Source: Lepturacanthus savala (lineage: Eukaryota; Chordata; Actinopteri; Scombriformes; Trichiuridae). Taken from it: a DNA stretch of 64,000 nucleotides. How positions within the stretch are numbered: position 1 is the first letter of the stretch; each line of letters opens with the position of its first letter. The translations under genes were made by a program, and so were the position numbers. The stretch covers positions 3,315,434 to 3,379,433 of the forward strand of contig CM060477.1 in the NCBI GenBank assembly GCA_030544235.1, in the 5' to 3' direction. Of this stretch, positions 36,901 to 45,825 are shown piece by piece. The notes under the pieces are model-generated. The model was not told where the DNA came from, searched no databases, and saw nothing but the letters and a program-made list of their open reading frames with translations.

Positions 36901-37127
36901 TCTGCTGCGCTTTTTTTTTTTTCCCCAGGTTTGTTCCAGACAAAGTTTTCTCGGGCGGCGACCACGGCCAGAGGCGAGAGGGCCCGGTCCAGTTTGAGGA
37001 GGATCCCTTCGGTCTGGACAAGTTCTTGGAGGAGGCCAAGCAGCACGGCGGCGGCGGCTCCAAGAGGCCGTCCACCAGCAGCCGCTCCAAAGACGACTAT
37101 CACGACAAGAAACGCAGGAAGGAGTGA
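26202..37127 (+). CDS. snw1: SNW domain-containing protein 1 (SKIP), complete, 14 coding exons
   Basis: SNW1/SKIP is a nuclear protein of the activated spliceosome (Prp45 family) and a co-regulator for nuclear receptors, Notch and TGF-beta signalling. Coding exons: 26202-26215, 27641-27794, 27945-28106, 28218-28313, 28682-28788, 29048-29152, 29897-29966, 30106-30171, 30649-30765, 31421-31562, 32770-32872, 34674-34791, 35800-35963, 36929-37127. They sum to 1617 nt, or 538 codons plus stop, against 536 residues in human. Exon phases join without a frameshift. Visible landmarks are FLPAPTQ near the N terminus, the proline-rich PRGPPSPPAP at residues 219-228 with serines at 224, 232 and 234, and the family-defining SNWKN at 252-256 followed by KGYTIPLDKRLAADGR. 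A charged helical stretch (KKMAQKEKEKKEEKLRE) follows, and the basic C terminus ends KKRRKE. The start ATG has A at -3 and gives MSLAS where human has MALTS. All introns are GT-AG except intron 10, which is best read as GC-AG. The identification is secure; the exact exon 10 end is inferred. Confidence 0.97.
26741..27360 (+). pseudogene. Decayed L1-like LINE ORF2 3' end in SNW1 intron 1
   Basis: Conceptual translation shows broken pieces of an L1-type ORF2 C terminus. NLLDANGDLLS is encoded near 26770, CKNDIETTEHFLLQNP near 27155-27205 (resembling the Cys-rich segment that follows L1 reverse transcriptase), and LNLAKLYIHKAKYLK near 27325-27365. Stops and frame changes separate them, so this is an old, dead fragment. 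Family placement rests on recalled motif patterns, not on a search. Confidence 0.55.
29175..29560 (+). repeat. Diverged family A repeat in SNW1 intron 6
   Basis: Shares GAGAAAAGCCTCAGATGCAA, AAATAAAGTGTTTTTATCTG, CCAACATGTTGTAGAC and AAAACCTGAAAAATAGCC with the intergenic copies, but is more diverged. Confidence 0.55.
31563..31568 (+). promoter_or_regulatory. Non-canonical GC donor of SNW1 intron 10
   Basis: Exon 10 reads GAC AAA G followed by gcaagt, a strong consensus for a GC-AG intron (AG|GCAAGT with only the +2 base changed). Joining it to the acceptor before 32770 gives GIKSHGDKGGEDSEARERDEIRHD, which aligns well with GIKTHVEKEDGEARERDEIRHD of human SNW1. The nearest in-frame GT alternative (after 31547, gtcacg) is a weak donor and would drop five residues that align. 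Confidence 0.75.
32019..32699. mobile_element. TTAA-flanked piggyBac-like MITE in SNW1 intron 10, copy 2
   Basis: The left end reads TTAACCCTCTACTGCATG. The right end, on the other strand, reads TTAACCTTCTTATTGCAGAG. Both are bounded by TTAA, the target of piggyBac transposons. The right end matches the left end of the copy at 20606 (TTAACCCTCCATTGCATAG) through the following GTGTTGC. No transposase frame is present. A Tc1-type end fragment is nested inside. Confidence 0.6.
32068..32350. mobile_element. Tc1-like terminal fragment nested in the TTAA element
   Basis: The segment opens with the fish Tc1-type terminus TACAGCTCTGG followed by AAGAGACCACTGCA. It continues through TTTGCAGAAAATGACAAATGG to AGAAATCAATATTTAG. 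Parts of the same sequence recur at 16415, 58654 and 61200. It lies inside the TTAA-bounded element, so it inserted later or was carried along. Confidence 0.6.
33413..33500. repeat. Short SINE-like tail fragment in SNW1 intron 11
   Basis: GACTTCATTGATCCTTTGGG and TCCTCAGGGAAATTCACG match a widespread vertebrate/fish retroposon tail pattern (ATTGATCCC..GGGAAATT). A similar piece (TTTATTAATCCCTGGAGGGG) is at about 57180. Confidence 0.45.
33680..34025. repeat. AT-rich low-complexity tract in SNW1 intron 11
   Basis: Dense TATA/ATAT words including (AT)n runs at 33908-33935 and 33960-33982. The minus-strand open frame of Tyr and Ile codons here is an artefact. Confidence 0.9.
35055..35700 (+). 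repeat. Family A repeat in SNW1 intron 12, with internal insertion
   Basis: The left part (CTGTTAAAATCCAAAAACAA, ATGAGAAAACCTCAGCTGC) and right part (CACCTCACATGTTGTAGAT, GATACCAGGTTTAAATAC, AGCAGGAAAACGGAAAAAT) match family A. Roughly 400 bp of unrelated AT-rich sequence separates them. Confidence 0.6.
35964..36144 (+). pseudogene. Pogo/BrkDBD-like DNA-binding fragment, in frame with SNW1 exon 13
   Basis: The frame of SNW1 exon 13 stays open through its donor for 60 more codons, to a stop ending at 36144. It includes PKRKSCSVDYKLQTVKYA then AENSNRAAERRFGVV (about 36005-36100). This resembles the helix-turn-helix of Brinker/pogo-type transposase N termini, whose family pattern is KRxSYTxxFKLxVVxxAEExGNRAAARxFGV. 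Similarity stops after GVV. Most likely it is a remnant of a domesticated gene or transposon copy in intron 13. It would form an alternative SNW1 C terminus only if the intron were retained. Confidence 0.5.
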
Positions 37128-37337
37128 GAAGACGCGGCCTCACGGCGGTCGAAAAGGTCCTTTTTATCATCAGGAATCATCTGCCAGGTTTTCTTTCAGT
37201 GTGAGAGAAAAAGGAACGCGAGCAATGTTGTTTTTTTATTATTATTCCTCTTTTATTTTTATTTTTTTCCTCTCCCACATTGTTGTTTACTCGGCTACAA
37301 CATTAAAACATGGTGAGCATTCAGTGTCATTCATGCT

Positions 37338-37776
37338 TAGGGTTGAAACGAGCCTGAACATTTCTGGTAAATTTCCAGAAACTTTCCACAGGAATTTCAA
37401 TTTGGGAATTTTGGGAATAATCAACATTTAGCTCATAACTTACCAGCTACTGTCTGAATACATTTTATTTAATATGTAACATTAATACCATTATAGATCA
37501 AATAGATTTACCCCATAATATTATCAAAACTTAAGGAATGGAAAGTTACAAGATGGAACTGTATTTGCTGAGTTTGATGAGGAAAACCAAAAAATACCAT
37601 TAACATCTTAGTAGTAGATGAGATAACATAAATGTTGACCTATCCCTTTAAATATGGTTCTTGTAGAATATGCTACAACATATTTTCCCCCACTAGGGAT
37701 TTATTCCTCTTTATTCCCATATATTCCCATTGGAAGTTTCCAATTTTAAAAAAAATACCAGAATTTTACAGCCCTA
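37338..37776. mobile_element. hAT-type MITE in the SNW1 3'UTR, intact 8-bp TSD
   Basis: A 439-bp element starts TAGGGTTGAAA and ends, read on the other strand, TAGGGCTGTAAAATTC. It is flanked on both sides by the identical 8-mer TTCATGCT (37330-37337 and 37777-37784), the duplication length typical of hAT transposons. Interior sequence (gggaattttgg, ttcccatatattcccat) recurs in the copy at 44751. No transposase is encoded. Confidence 0.8.
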
Positions 37777-38135
37777 TTCATGCTTAATGTTGACTGTGTT
37801 ATATCTAAAATGATGAAGGGAGAGCTGATGGACGTGTAAAAAGTTGTATCTGTACAGTGCAGCTGATGACATTCAGATGGAAAAGGTCATGTGTGTTTGT
37901 GTTTTTTTTTTTCCAACCCAACAAACTCAGCAGGAACTGTCAAATTCACATTTTTCTCCTTATATCCCCCCTCCTTTTTTTTTTTTTTAGTTTTTTAATG
38001 TTTTATTTATGCCTCTAGTGTGAGCCCAGTTCCAGCTCCTATTTGTCGGCATATGTACAGCAGTATAAACTTATCTGTAAGATGTAGTGCTAAAGCAAAC
38101 CCAGCTTTATAATTCTTGTACAAAACTACCAATGG

Positions 38136-38141
38136 AATAAA
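38136..38141 (+). terminator. SNW1 polyadenylation signal
   Basis: Canonical AATAAA followed 15-30 nt later by a GT-rich downstream element, about 1 kb after the SNW1 stop. It is the first full signal with a good downstream element that I see after the stop. Confidence 0.6.
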
Positions 38142-39948
38142 TTTCATATAGTGTGTAAATTTGTGTCGTTTCCCTTTGTATTTGCATAAGAATTAACCAG
38201 CTGATTGGAAAATGTTTACCACCTCTTGTCTATTTTCGAGCAGCTTTATTCAAACTTTTACAAGTCCATTAGTCGTGTAATTGTTATAGTTTGCCCCCTT
38301 TTCCTTTTTAATCACCTCCCGAGTAATGTGGACCATTTACATAGATGATTAAATGCCAAAAATGGATCCAGAGAAGCCATTAATTACAAAAGTGTGAGTA
38401 CTCCCTTTTTTTTTTTTTAACCAGAAATGGGCTCAGCGATTTATGCGATGATTAGAGCAAAAACTAGTTCCATAAATTACTATTAATTATGATTTATGCG
38501 GTCTGACAGCTTTATTTTCCCGGGCTTTCGGGGAAATAATCAACGTGGCATTACACAGCTCAGCGGACTCACAAATCTCTGCTCGCTGCCATCTTTCACT
38601 CATGCCTGAATGAGGCTCCAACAGTCGTACGCGTGTGATTTATGCTTCCTTTCAATGGGCAGTGTTTGTCGTGATGGCTTTCTGGTATTAGCGTGCTGTT
38701 CCTGGACGCGCACGCTGTGTTTTATCACTGCTCTTTTCACCCAGCATCAGAAAATATATATATGTGTATATATAGCAGGCAAATTAAGGAAACAGAATCC
38801 ATGCAAGAGCTCCAAAAACAGAAAACCCAAGAGTGGTTTATATATTTATGCATATTTATTGTAGTCATTGCAACTATGCTGGCTCTTCAATATATAAATT
38901 AAGGCGTCTCAATACTACTCCGTTCCTTCAGTGAGAAAAGAAATGTTGAAAGATCATGTTTAAAGCTCCTAATCTGCCTTTAAATATTCCTTCATTGACT
39001 TCTTTCCATAGGTTTAAATATGCTGTCTTTATTTTGCGTTAACCCATTTAACTTTTACGATTTCATGCATATAATTATATCAGTTTAATCACTAACAATC
39101 ATCTCAACATCTATTTTTCTTTCATTTTGTGGTCTTTTCTTTGCAGAAAACAGCATTTTAATGGCTATTATAGTTGCTGCTTGCAGAAATACGCCCATAA
39201 ACAAAAATCTATTTATCTCTATTCTATAGACTTGGATAATTAAATAGATATATACATGTCAGGGTTGAAATCATAATAATCTAAATAAAATAACATTTTT
39301 TAGGAGGGTTTTTTTCTTGTAGAAAGTTCTAATAGTCTTCTAATAGTTCTAAAAGTCTAATATCTTGTCTAAAAAAGCATGATTTATAGCACATTATAAT
39401 CTCAATTTGTAATTATCTCTGCGAGGCTTATCCTACCACTATCATGGTTTATTTTACCATAGAGGTTCTTTTTTTTTTAGTTTCTTGAAAACAAGAGGAT
39501 TCCTCTCAAGGGGTTTATCCTATTCAATAAATGTTTGAAAAGAAAAATCAAAGTGAATTATGTATTATTTGGGGGACAATTTTATAATATAAAAGCCAGT
39601 GTATGTATAAAATCCTATTGGTATTTCATTGTAGAGTTCAAATGTGCCCTCCTCCGAGCACAAAAACAGCCCTCTGAGCCGAAAATGACCTTCAATCACG
39701 TTTTATCGCTCGTTTCCATTCAAATGAATTCTTCTCGCCATTTGAGCTGGAAGCCGACGCGGCTGAAAACTGCCTGTTGGGTTAGAAGAAGAAAAATATC
39801 CTGTTTCCTGCTGCCTGTCGTCTGCAGCCGAGCAGCTAAAAGACATTAAACCCTCACTCAATTACAGCAAAGTGGCTCTGATGTGATTTAACAGTGACCT
39901 ATACTCATGTAGAGAGGAGCTAACATGCTCAAAGTCATCTGATTCCTT

Positions 39949-39951
<3 letters not shown>

Positions 39952-40012
<61 letters not shown>
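39952..40012. repeat. GT microsatellite
   Basis: About 30 uninterrupted TG units in unique intergenic sequence downstream of SNW1. Confidence 0.95.
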
Positions 40013-40938
40013 TCCCTCCCCCCTCCTACACCTCAGGAAACAGGCTAAGCCATGACTGTGGTAAGAGAGGAGCTCTGATGTAATCTAACATTGACCTTTA
40101 TCGTCTTTTTTTTTTTTTAAGAGGCCTATCTGTTCTTCATCCTTATTTATAACCTCTTCCTACTGATTCTGCCCCAGTTTAGCCTCATTCTTTTATTATT
40201 TTTATGCTTTAAAGGTGAGACACAGCGGGTGAAAACAGATCAATTTTAAGATTCAGGGCTATTTTGCTGCCATATTATGTTTTTTTTTTCCAGTCTAGTA
40301 GAAAAAATACCAAAAAAAATCCATTTATATATTTATGGTTGCATCATTAAAGGTTTTTTTTCCACTATGAGCCAGAAATCTGCACCTTAGTCGCTCAAAC
40401 TTCCCACTCTTATTCCTAATATATATACAACCTATATTCTGAATGATTTTACAGAGAGGTTTGTTCACATATCATTAATGGTCTGTTTTAAAGAAGATTT
40501 TATTCATTAATGTCAAAAATGTCATTTGGTGTAACCCTAAAAACTAGGTACCAGGTAGTTTATCTCTCTTAAAAAGGTTTTTAAAAAATAAAAGCACATG
40601 TTATCTTCTTTTATATTTAAGGTGGATTAAATATTTAAAATGTATTATTCTTTTTTAGTTACACTATTTGACATTTTGTGTGATTTTTGTACATTTTGAT
40701 AGACCTGATGAATTCTTTTAAAACTGTATTTTTGGCTTGTTTTTGCCGGAAATTGATTCTAAAATGTTTTACTTTAATGTTGACATTTTTTTTCTAAAGG
40801 TGAGAGTAAGAAAATGATAAATACAACGCCCAATGTGTAAAAAATCGTTAACTCTAATGAATAACCTGGCTCCATCCATCTATTATCCATCTATTCACCT
40901 GTAGCGTTGCACCTTAAAACAATAGCAGTGGAGGGAGG

Positions 40939-41120
<182 letters not shown>

Positions 41121-41311
41121 ATAAATGATTGAGTGTCTGATGGAAGCCACTCTGCTATCAGCGTGACTTGATTTAAGGCCAGCGGGGGTTTGTTGGTGTA
41201 AATGTCAGCGTAACCAGATCAATCTGACATGGACTGAAGGAGGGTTTGGTTTTACTCAGGTTTGGAGGAAAAATGTAGAAAACAAATGAATGAAAAGAGA
41301 ATATTTTAACA

Positions 41312-42200
41312 TGTTAAATTCCCAACACTCCTGATACAGCAGCAGCATTGAGTTTTATTCATAAATCCCAGTAGAAAACCTCAGCTCCACTAAATAAAGT
41401 ATTTTATCTGTAGTAAAACACAATGTTACTGTTACAGCATCAATATATATCATCAATATCCACATTATCAATACAATAAGACAATAGTTTAATATAATAT
41501 CAGTAATAGCTGCAACTAACCATCTTCTATAATGATCCTCAGTGTGATTTCTATGATTTTATAGACAAATAATTGATCTTTGAACTCAATCATTGAGCTT
41601 TGCATTGCAGATAATTTAGCTTTCAAGTTTTTTTCCCTTTTTCTGGAGTAAAAAGTGCAAATTTCTCTTTGAAAAGAAAACTACCTTCAACACTTATGCC
41701 CCAGGCCTGTTTTTCAGTTTTCCTGCTATAAATAATAATAAATCGTAAATATCTCTACAACGACAAAGGTTATTGGACTTAAACCTGGAATCAAAATAAA
41801 TCTACACGATTCAGAGTCAGAATCAATTTATGTTACTGTTATAGAGAAAATATAGTTAGAACTTAAAATAGTGATCAAAGAGCAATAATTTGTCAATAAA
41901 ATGATATAAATCCCACTGAGGATCATTCCAGAACATGAAGAATATATCCTGTAAGATGTTTAAAAAGGAGACAATTAAATAATCACATAAACATCTGAAA
42001 TCTAAATTAAATATCTAAATAGTGGTTAGTTGCAGCTACTACTGATATTATATGAAACTGTTTTCTTATTGTATTGATGATATATATTGATGCTGTAACA
42101 GTAACATTGTGTTTTCAAACAGATAAAATACTATAAATCTACTGTGATTTATGAATAAAACTCAATGCTGAACCTGTATCAGGATGTTTTGGATTTTATG
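41312..42200. repeat. Palindromic family A element (about 870 bp)
   Basis: The left arm (about 41328-41530: CCTGATACAGCAGCAGCATT, ACTGTTACAGCATCAATATA, ATAGCTGCAACTAACCA) is mirrored by the right arm (about 42000-42185: TGGTTAGTTGCAGCTACTA, TATATTGATGCTGTAACAGT, AATGCTGAACCTGTATCAGG). The centre carries the usual family A core (GGCCTGTTTTTCAGTTTTCC). It could fold into a long hairpin. Confidence 0.7.
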
Positions 42201-43033
42201 TCAAACAGGAATGTTATATTATCTTGTTCTATGGGAGAAAATAACATAATTATAATCCCATAGAAAACCAAATCTAAGAAAGTAAACTAAAGTGTGTTCC
42301 TACAGTCTCAGACGCTCTAAACAACAAAATCAATTCAAGATATTCAATCTGTTCTGTATTTTGTGCCGGGACCAGTGCTGCAGTGTTAGGGACAGCTGGA
42401 TAATGGCTCCTCTGGCTTTTATAATTGTGCCCAGAGAGAGTTGATTGAGATTATCATTCATGAAGGTAAGAGGAAATTGGTTCCTGGCGTTAGCTTTTGT
42501 TTGCTCCTGGCTGTAAACTGTGAACATATTGTGTCGGACCATAATGGAATCCTCAGGTCTCAGACAGCGGCCATGATGGATCGCTTCTTATCTTTTTACC
42601 CCGGCACGGAAACAAACCCAGAAAATATGAAACAATATTGTGCTGTGGCTGTAGCACATCTTCACACTCTTTGGAATTGGAAGGAGGAGGACGGCTTTGT
42701 TTGTTTTGTGATGCCGTCTTTTGTGATATTTCCCCCCCTCCTTCCTCCCTCCTCTCAGTGGCAGAAAAGCAATAAGTTTGGTGATGAATGTCCCCACCGG
42801 TGCTGTTGACCTGTCGAAGATGGTGGCCAGAGAGAGATCTTATCTCACTCGGGGAGATTTGTTCTTCCCTCCCAGTATTGAAGGCTGTAACACATTCAAA
42901 CGGAGACTTTTTGTTTGGCCGCCGCTCTCCGTCCACGTGGATGAATCATTTTTAATAATAGATCCACCTCAGAGGCAAAAAAGTGTCAGCAAACACTTCC
43001 CGGCTTGTTTTCCCGTCTCGTGTTTTACATTTT
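42201..43033. other. Intergenic unique block
   Basis: Moderate-GC unique sequence (42340-42990). The open frames on both strands have no protein-like features. A candidate for regulatory sequence rather than a gene. Confidence 0.35.
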
Positions 43034-43265
43034 AAAGGTCACATATCGTAGAAAAAAGATATTTTAATTGCTGTTTGACGATAAGGAAGAAATACATGTT
43101 ATAAATTATAAATTCCCCCCCAGTCACAGCTATTCAGATCAGCCAATAGGAGGAGAGGCTCGTTAATATTAATGAGGTAGACACAAAAACAACCTGTTCT
43201 TTCTAGAGCTCCAGAGAAAAGCAGGAGAAACGACATGTGAAACTATACTGAGGTACAGTTGTGTG
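43034..43265 (+). repeat. Family C interspersed repeat
   Basis: TAAAGGTCACATATCGTAG, CAATAGGAGGAGAGGCTCG, TTAATATTAATGAGG and TAGAGCTCCAGAGAAAAGC define this copy. A second copy in the same orientation starts 550 bp downstream. Confidence 0.6.
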
Positions 43266-43579
43266 CATAGACATTTAAAAGGCAGGAGGAAAAACGGAAA
43301 AAAGGCACATATAGCAGGTCTTTACCATTGAAAAGGACTTCAGACATGTTTTATATGTTATACAAATGGAACATTATACAGATTAACTAGACAGATACTC
43401 AATTTATTCCATCATTTACTGAATTAAAAAAATATATAAATGAAATAAAAATAAATTAGGAATATGTACTCTAGTCTATTGAACAACGTGTATGCTTTCA
43501 TTGGAATTTAATTTTTTTTAATTTTAATTGGATATAGCCTATAGCCTCACCACTAGATGGCACTAGAAACTAAACACTG

Positions 43580-43800
43580 TACCTTTAAAGGTCCAATATC
43601 ATGGAAATTGACATCATTTTTTTTACTATATGTATATTTATATGTGACCTATCCAGTCATCACCCACCCACCATTCACAGACATTCACAGCCAATCAGCA
43701 GAGAGCCTCATTAATATTAATGAGACAGACAAAAACTGCCCTGTTCTTCCTAGAGCTCCAGAGACAAGCTTGAGAGAGGAGCTGTAAAACTATAATAAGA
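43580..43800 (+). repeat. Family C interspersed repeat
   Basis: TTTAAAGGTCCAATATCATG, CCAATCAGCAGAGAGCCTC, ATTAATATTAATGAGACAG and CTAGAGCTCCAGAGACAAG. It duplicates the neighbouring copy at 43034 with substitutions. Confidence 0.6.
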
Positions 43801-44750
43801 TGTTATTTGCTACTTAAAACCGCAAATATATCATGATAGGGATATCAACCTTTCAACTAAAACCCAGAATAGTGTCCGATATGGGACATTCAAACCCGGT
43901 TCCAGCTGCTTCCTATTAAAACAAGCTGTAAAATCTACAGACAGATAAAGTTAACTAGCCGGTTCAGATGAGGCAGCAATAACATGTAGAGCATTTGACA
44001 CCAAGAGTGAATCTGAATGATATGCATCAGCCTACAAATGGGATCATATGGTAATAGTTCTAATTAATTACAGCTTGTTTCCCCAAAGAGTTAACTACTT
44101 GTGCTTTAACACGTATATATGTTCTAACATTCCACCATCTGCAGATTCTCTTTGGGTCTACTCAAATAAACATGAGGTTATTTCTAAATGATATGCACTG
44201 TCACTACAGTGCACATAGCCCCAGTCTGTAAATAGAATCTGTCAAACTGACATTCTTCAACTGAGCAACCGTCTTGTCTGTCACTCATTTGCTTTCTTAT
44301 CATTAGTTCCTTATCTCTGCATATTTAGGGTGGGATTCACTCATCATTATACCGAGCAGTCTGGAGTTGGACATAGTCTACCGCTCGCCGGAAAATGGCC
44401 CGCCTGTCAATCTGTCCGTCCCGCATGCCTCTACCTGGATCCAGGAGAGCATAATCCTTCCTCTCCTCATTAGGTCCTGCTCGCTGGATAATCTATTATG
44501 GCGGGGGGAGATGTAGACAGGCGTAGCAATCTCTAATGGTCGTGTCAGTCAGAAAGTGGCACACCGGCCCTACGCCAACGGCAGGATCCACCCAACCGTG
44601 GCGGGAGTGCACATCGACTTCTCTGGCATTTGCTGTGTCGGGAACTGATTGACGGCCAACGTCTTCATCCAAGGAAAAAGCCTGGTTTAGCTGGTAGCAT
44701 GGAGTTGGGAGTGTTGCTGATGATGTAAGAAAGTAGCGTTGACTTCTGAC

Positions 44751-45178
44751 TATGGTCGCAAAATTAGGGGAAATTTCAAAGTTGGGAACTTTCCATGGGA
44801 CTAAACAGGAATGAATTCAAAATTTGGGCAACAGCAAGAAGGTCGCAGGTTCAAGACCTTAATCTGGGACCTTTCTGTGTGGAGTTTTATGTCTGTATGG
44901 GTTCTCTACGGCTTCCTCCAACAGTCCTAAACTCTAAATTGCCCATAGGTATGAGTGAATGGTGTGTGTGCCCCATGATAGGCTGGTGGCCTGCCTCTCA
45001 CCTGTAATGCGCTAGGATTGGCTCCAGCAGACCCATGTGACCCTAAGGAGAAATAAGCAGGTATAGAAAATAAATGAATGGGATGAATGTTTAACTTGGT
45101 AATATGTTGGTAAATGTTGAATATTTCCTCAGCTTCCCATGGAATTTACTGGGAATTTTCCACCCATTTGCAACCCTA
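44751..45178. mobile_element. hAT-type MITE split by a SINE, intact 8-bp TSD
   Basis: The left end is TATGGTCGCAAAATT and the right end, on the other strand, is TAGGGTTGCAAATGGG. The identical 8-mer CTTCTGAC flanks both sides (44743-44750 and 45179-45186). It is the same family as the MITE in the SNW1 3'UTR (gggaatttt and ttcccatgg words). The SINE-like copy divides it, so the hAT insertion is older. Confidence 0.75.
44826..45083 (+). mobile_element. 5'-truncated SINE-like copy nested in a hAT MITE
   Basis: It starts at CAACAGCAAGAAGGTCGCAG, missing the box-A end, keeps GGTTCAAGACC, and runs through TTGGCTCCAGCAGACC to a tail AAATGAATG. It matches the minus-strand copy at 51591-51959. It interrupts the element at 44751-45178. 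Confidence 0.65.
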
Positions 45179-45240
45179 CTTCTGACAATTTTAACCAACA
45201 GAAAGGCAAACATAGTTCTCCCTTTGACACTTCATTATTT

Positions 45241-45818
45241 ACCTACATGGATTATGAAGAACGGTCTTGGAATTGTCAAGGTTGGGGAGTACCATTGACT
45301 TGTGCTTGAGCATAATTTTAGGTAATCCATATGCTTGTTTATGCTCAATTATACAATTAACTTGTGTACATTATCTGATATCTGCCACTATTAGACCTCA
45401 GTGAAGACCCCAACGTCTTCATCCTATGAAAAAACCTGGTTTAGCTGCATGAAGAACGGTTTTGGAATTGTTAAGATTGGGATGGACCATTGACTCCAGT
45501 TTGCCCACGCCCTTTTACACTCATTTATACAATTAACTTGTGTAATATAGTGGTTTCATCATTTATCTAGACCCCACTGAAGACTCCAAGTCTTTATAGT
45601 AACATTGCTGTGGTGTTGATATAAGTAGTGCGCTGATTGACACTTTACCTGAGTTATTCACCACATGAATTATGAAGAATGGTCTTGGAATTGTCAAGGC
45701 TGGGTCGAATCATTGACTCTAATTCCAAGCAATCTCATTTATACTCATTTATATGATTAACTTGTGTACTATTGGTGATTTCGTCATTTGTTATCTGCCA
45801 CTTTTAGACCCCACTGAA
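45241..45818 (+). repeat. Local triplication of a unit of about 150-170 bp
   Basis: Three diverged copies at about 45241-45408, 45448-45585 and 45661-45818. Each carries ATGAAGAA(C/T)GGT(C/T)TTGGAATTG, then ATTGACT, CAATTAACTTGTGTA-like sequence and AGACC(C)CA(C/G)TGAAG. The spacer AACGTCTTCATCC-AAACCTGGTTTAGCTG also occurs near 44658, so the duplicated unit was once larger. Confidence 0.7.
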
Positions 45819-45825
45819 GTATGAG

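Larger units (their letters stand above)
37128..38160 (+). other. snw1: SNW1 3' untranslated region
   Basis: The stretch runs from the TGA at 37125-37127 to a polyadenylation signal AATAAA at 38136-38141, which is followed by a GT-rich tract (gtgtgtaaatttgtgtcg). A proximal ATTAAA at 37302-37307 could give a short isoform. A hAT MITE sits at 37338-37776, and T-rich runs are frequent. The 3' boundary is inferred from the signal. Confidence 0.65.

Noticed and set aside
36931..37431. 166-codon open frame overlapping SNW1 exon 14
   Set aside because: Out-of-frame shadow of the real GC-rich terminal exon; the true frame gives the conserved FVPDK...KKRRKE end.
42441..42936. Overlapping open frames on both strands near 42.5-42.9 kb
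   Set aside because: Opposing frames of similar length in moderate-GC unique sequence, without splice sites or domains.
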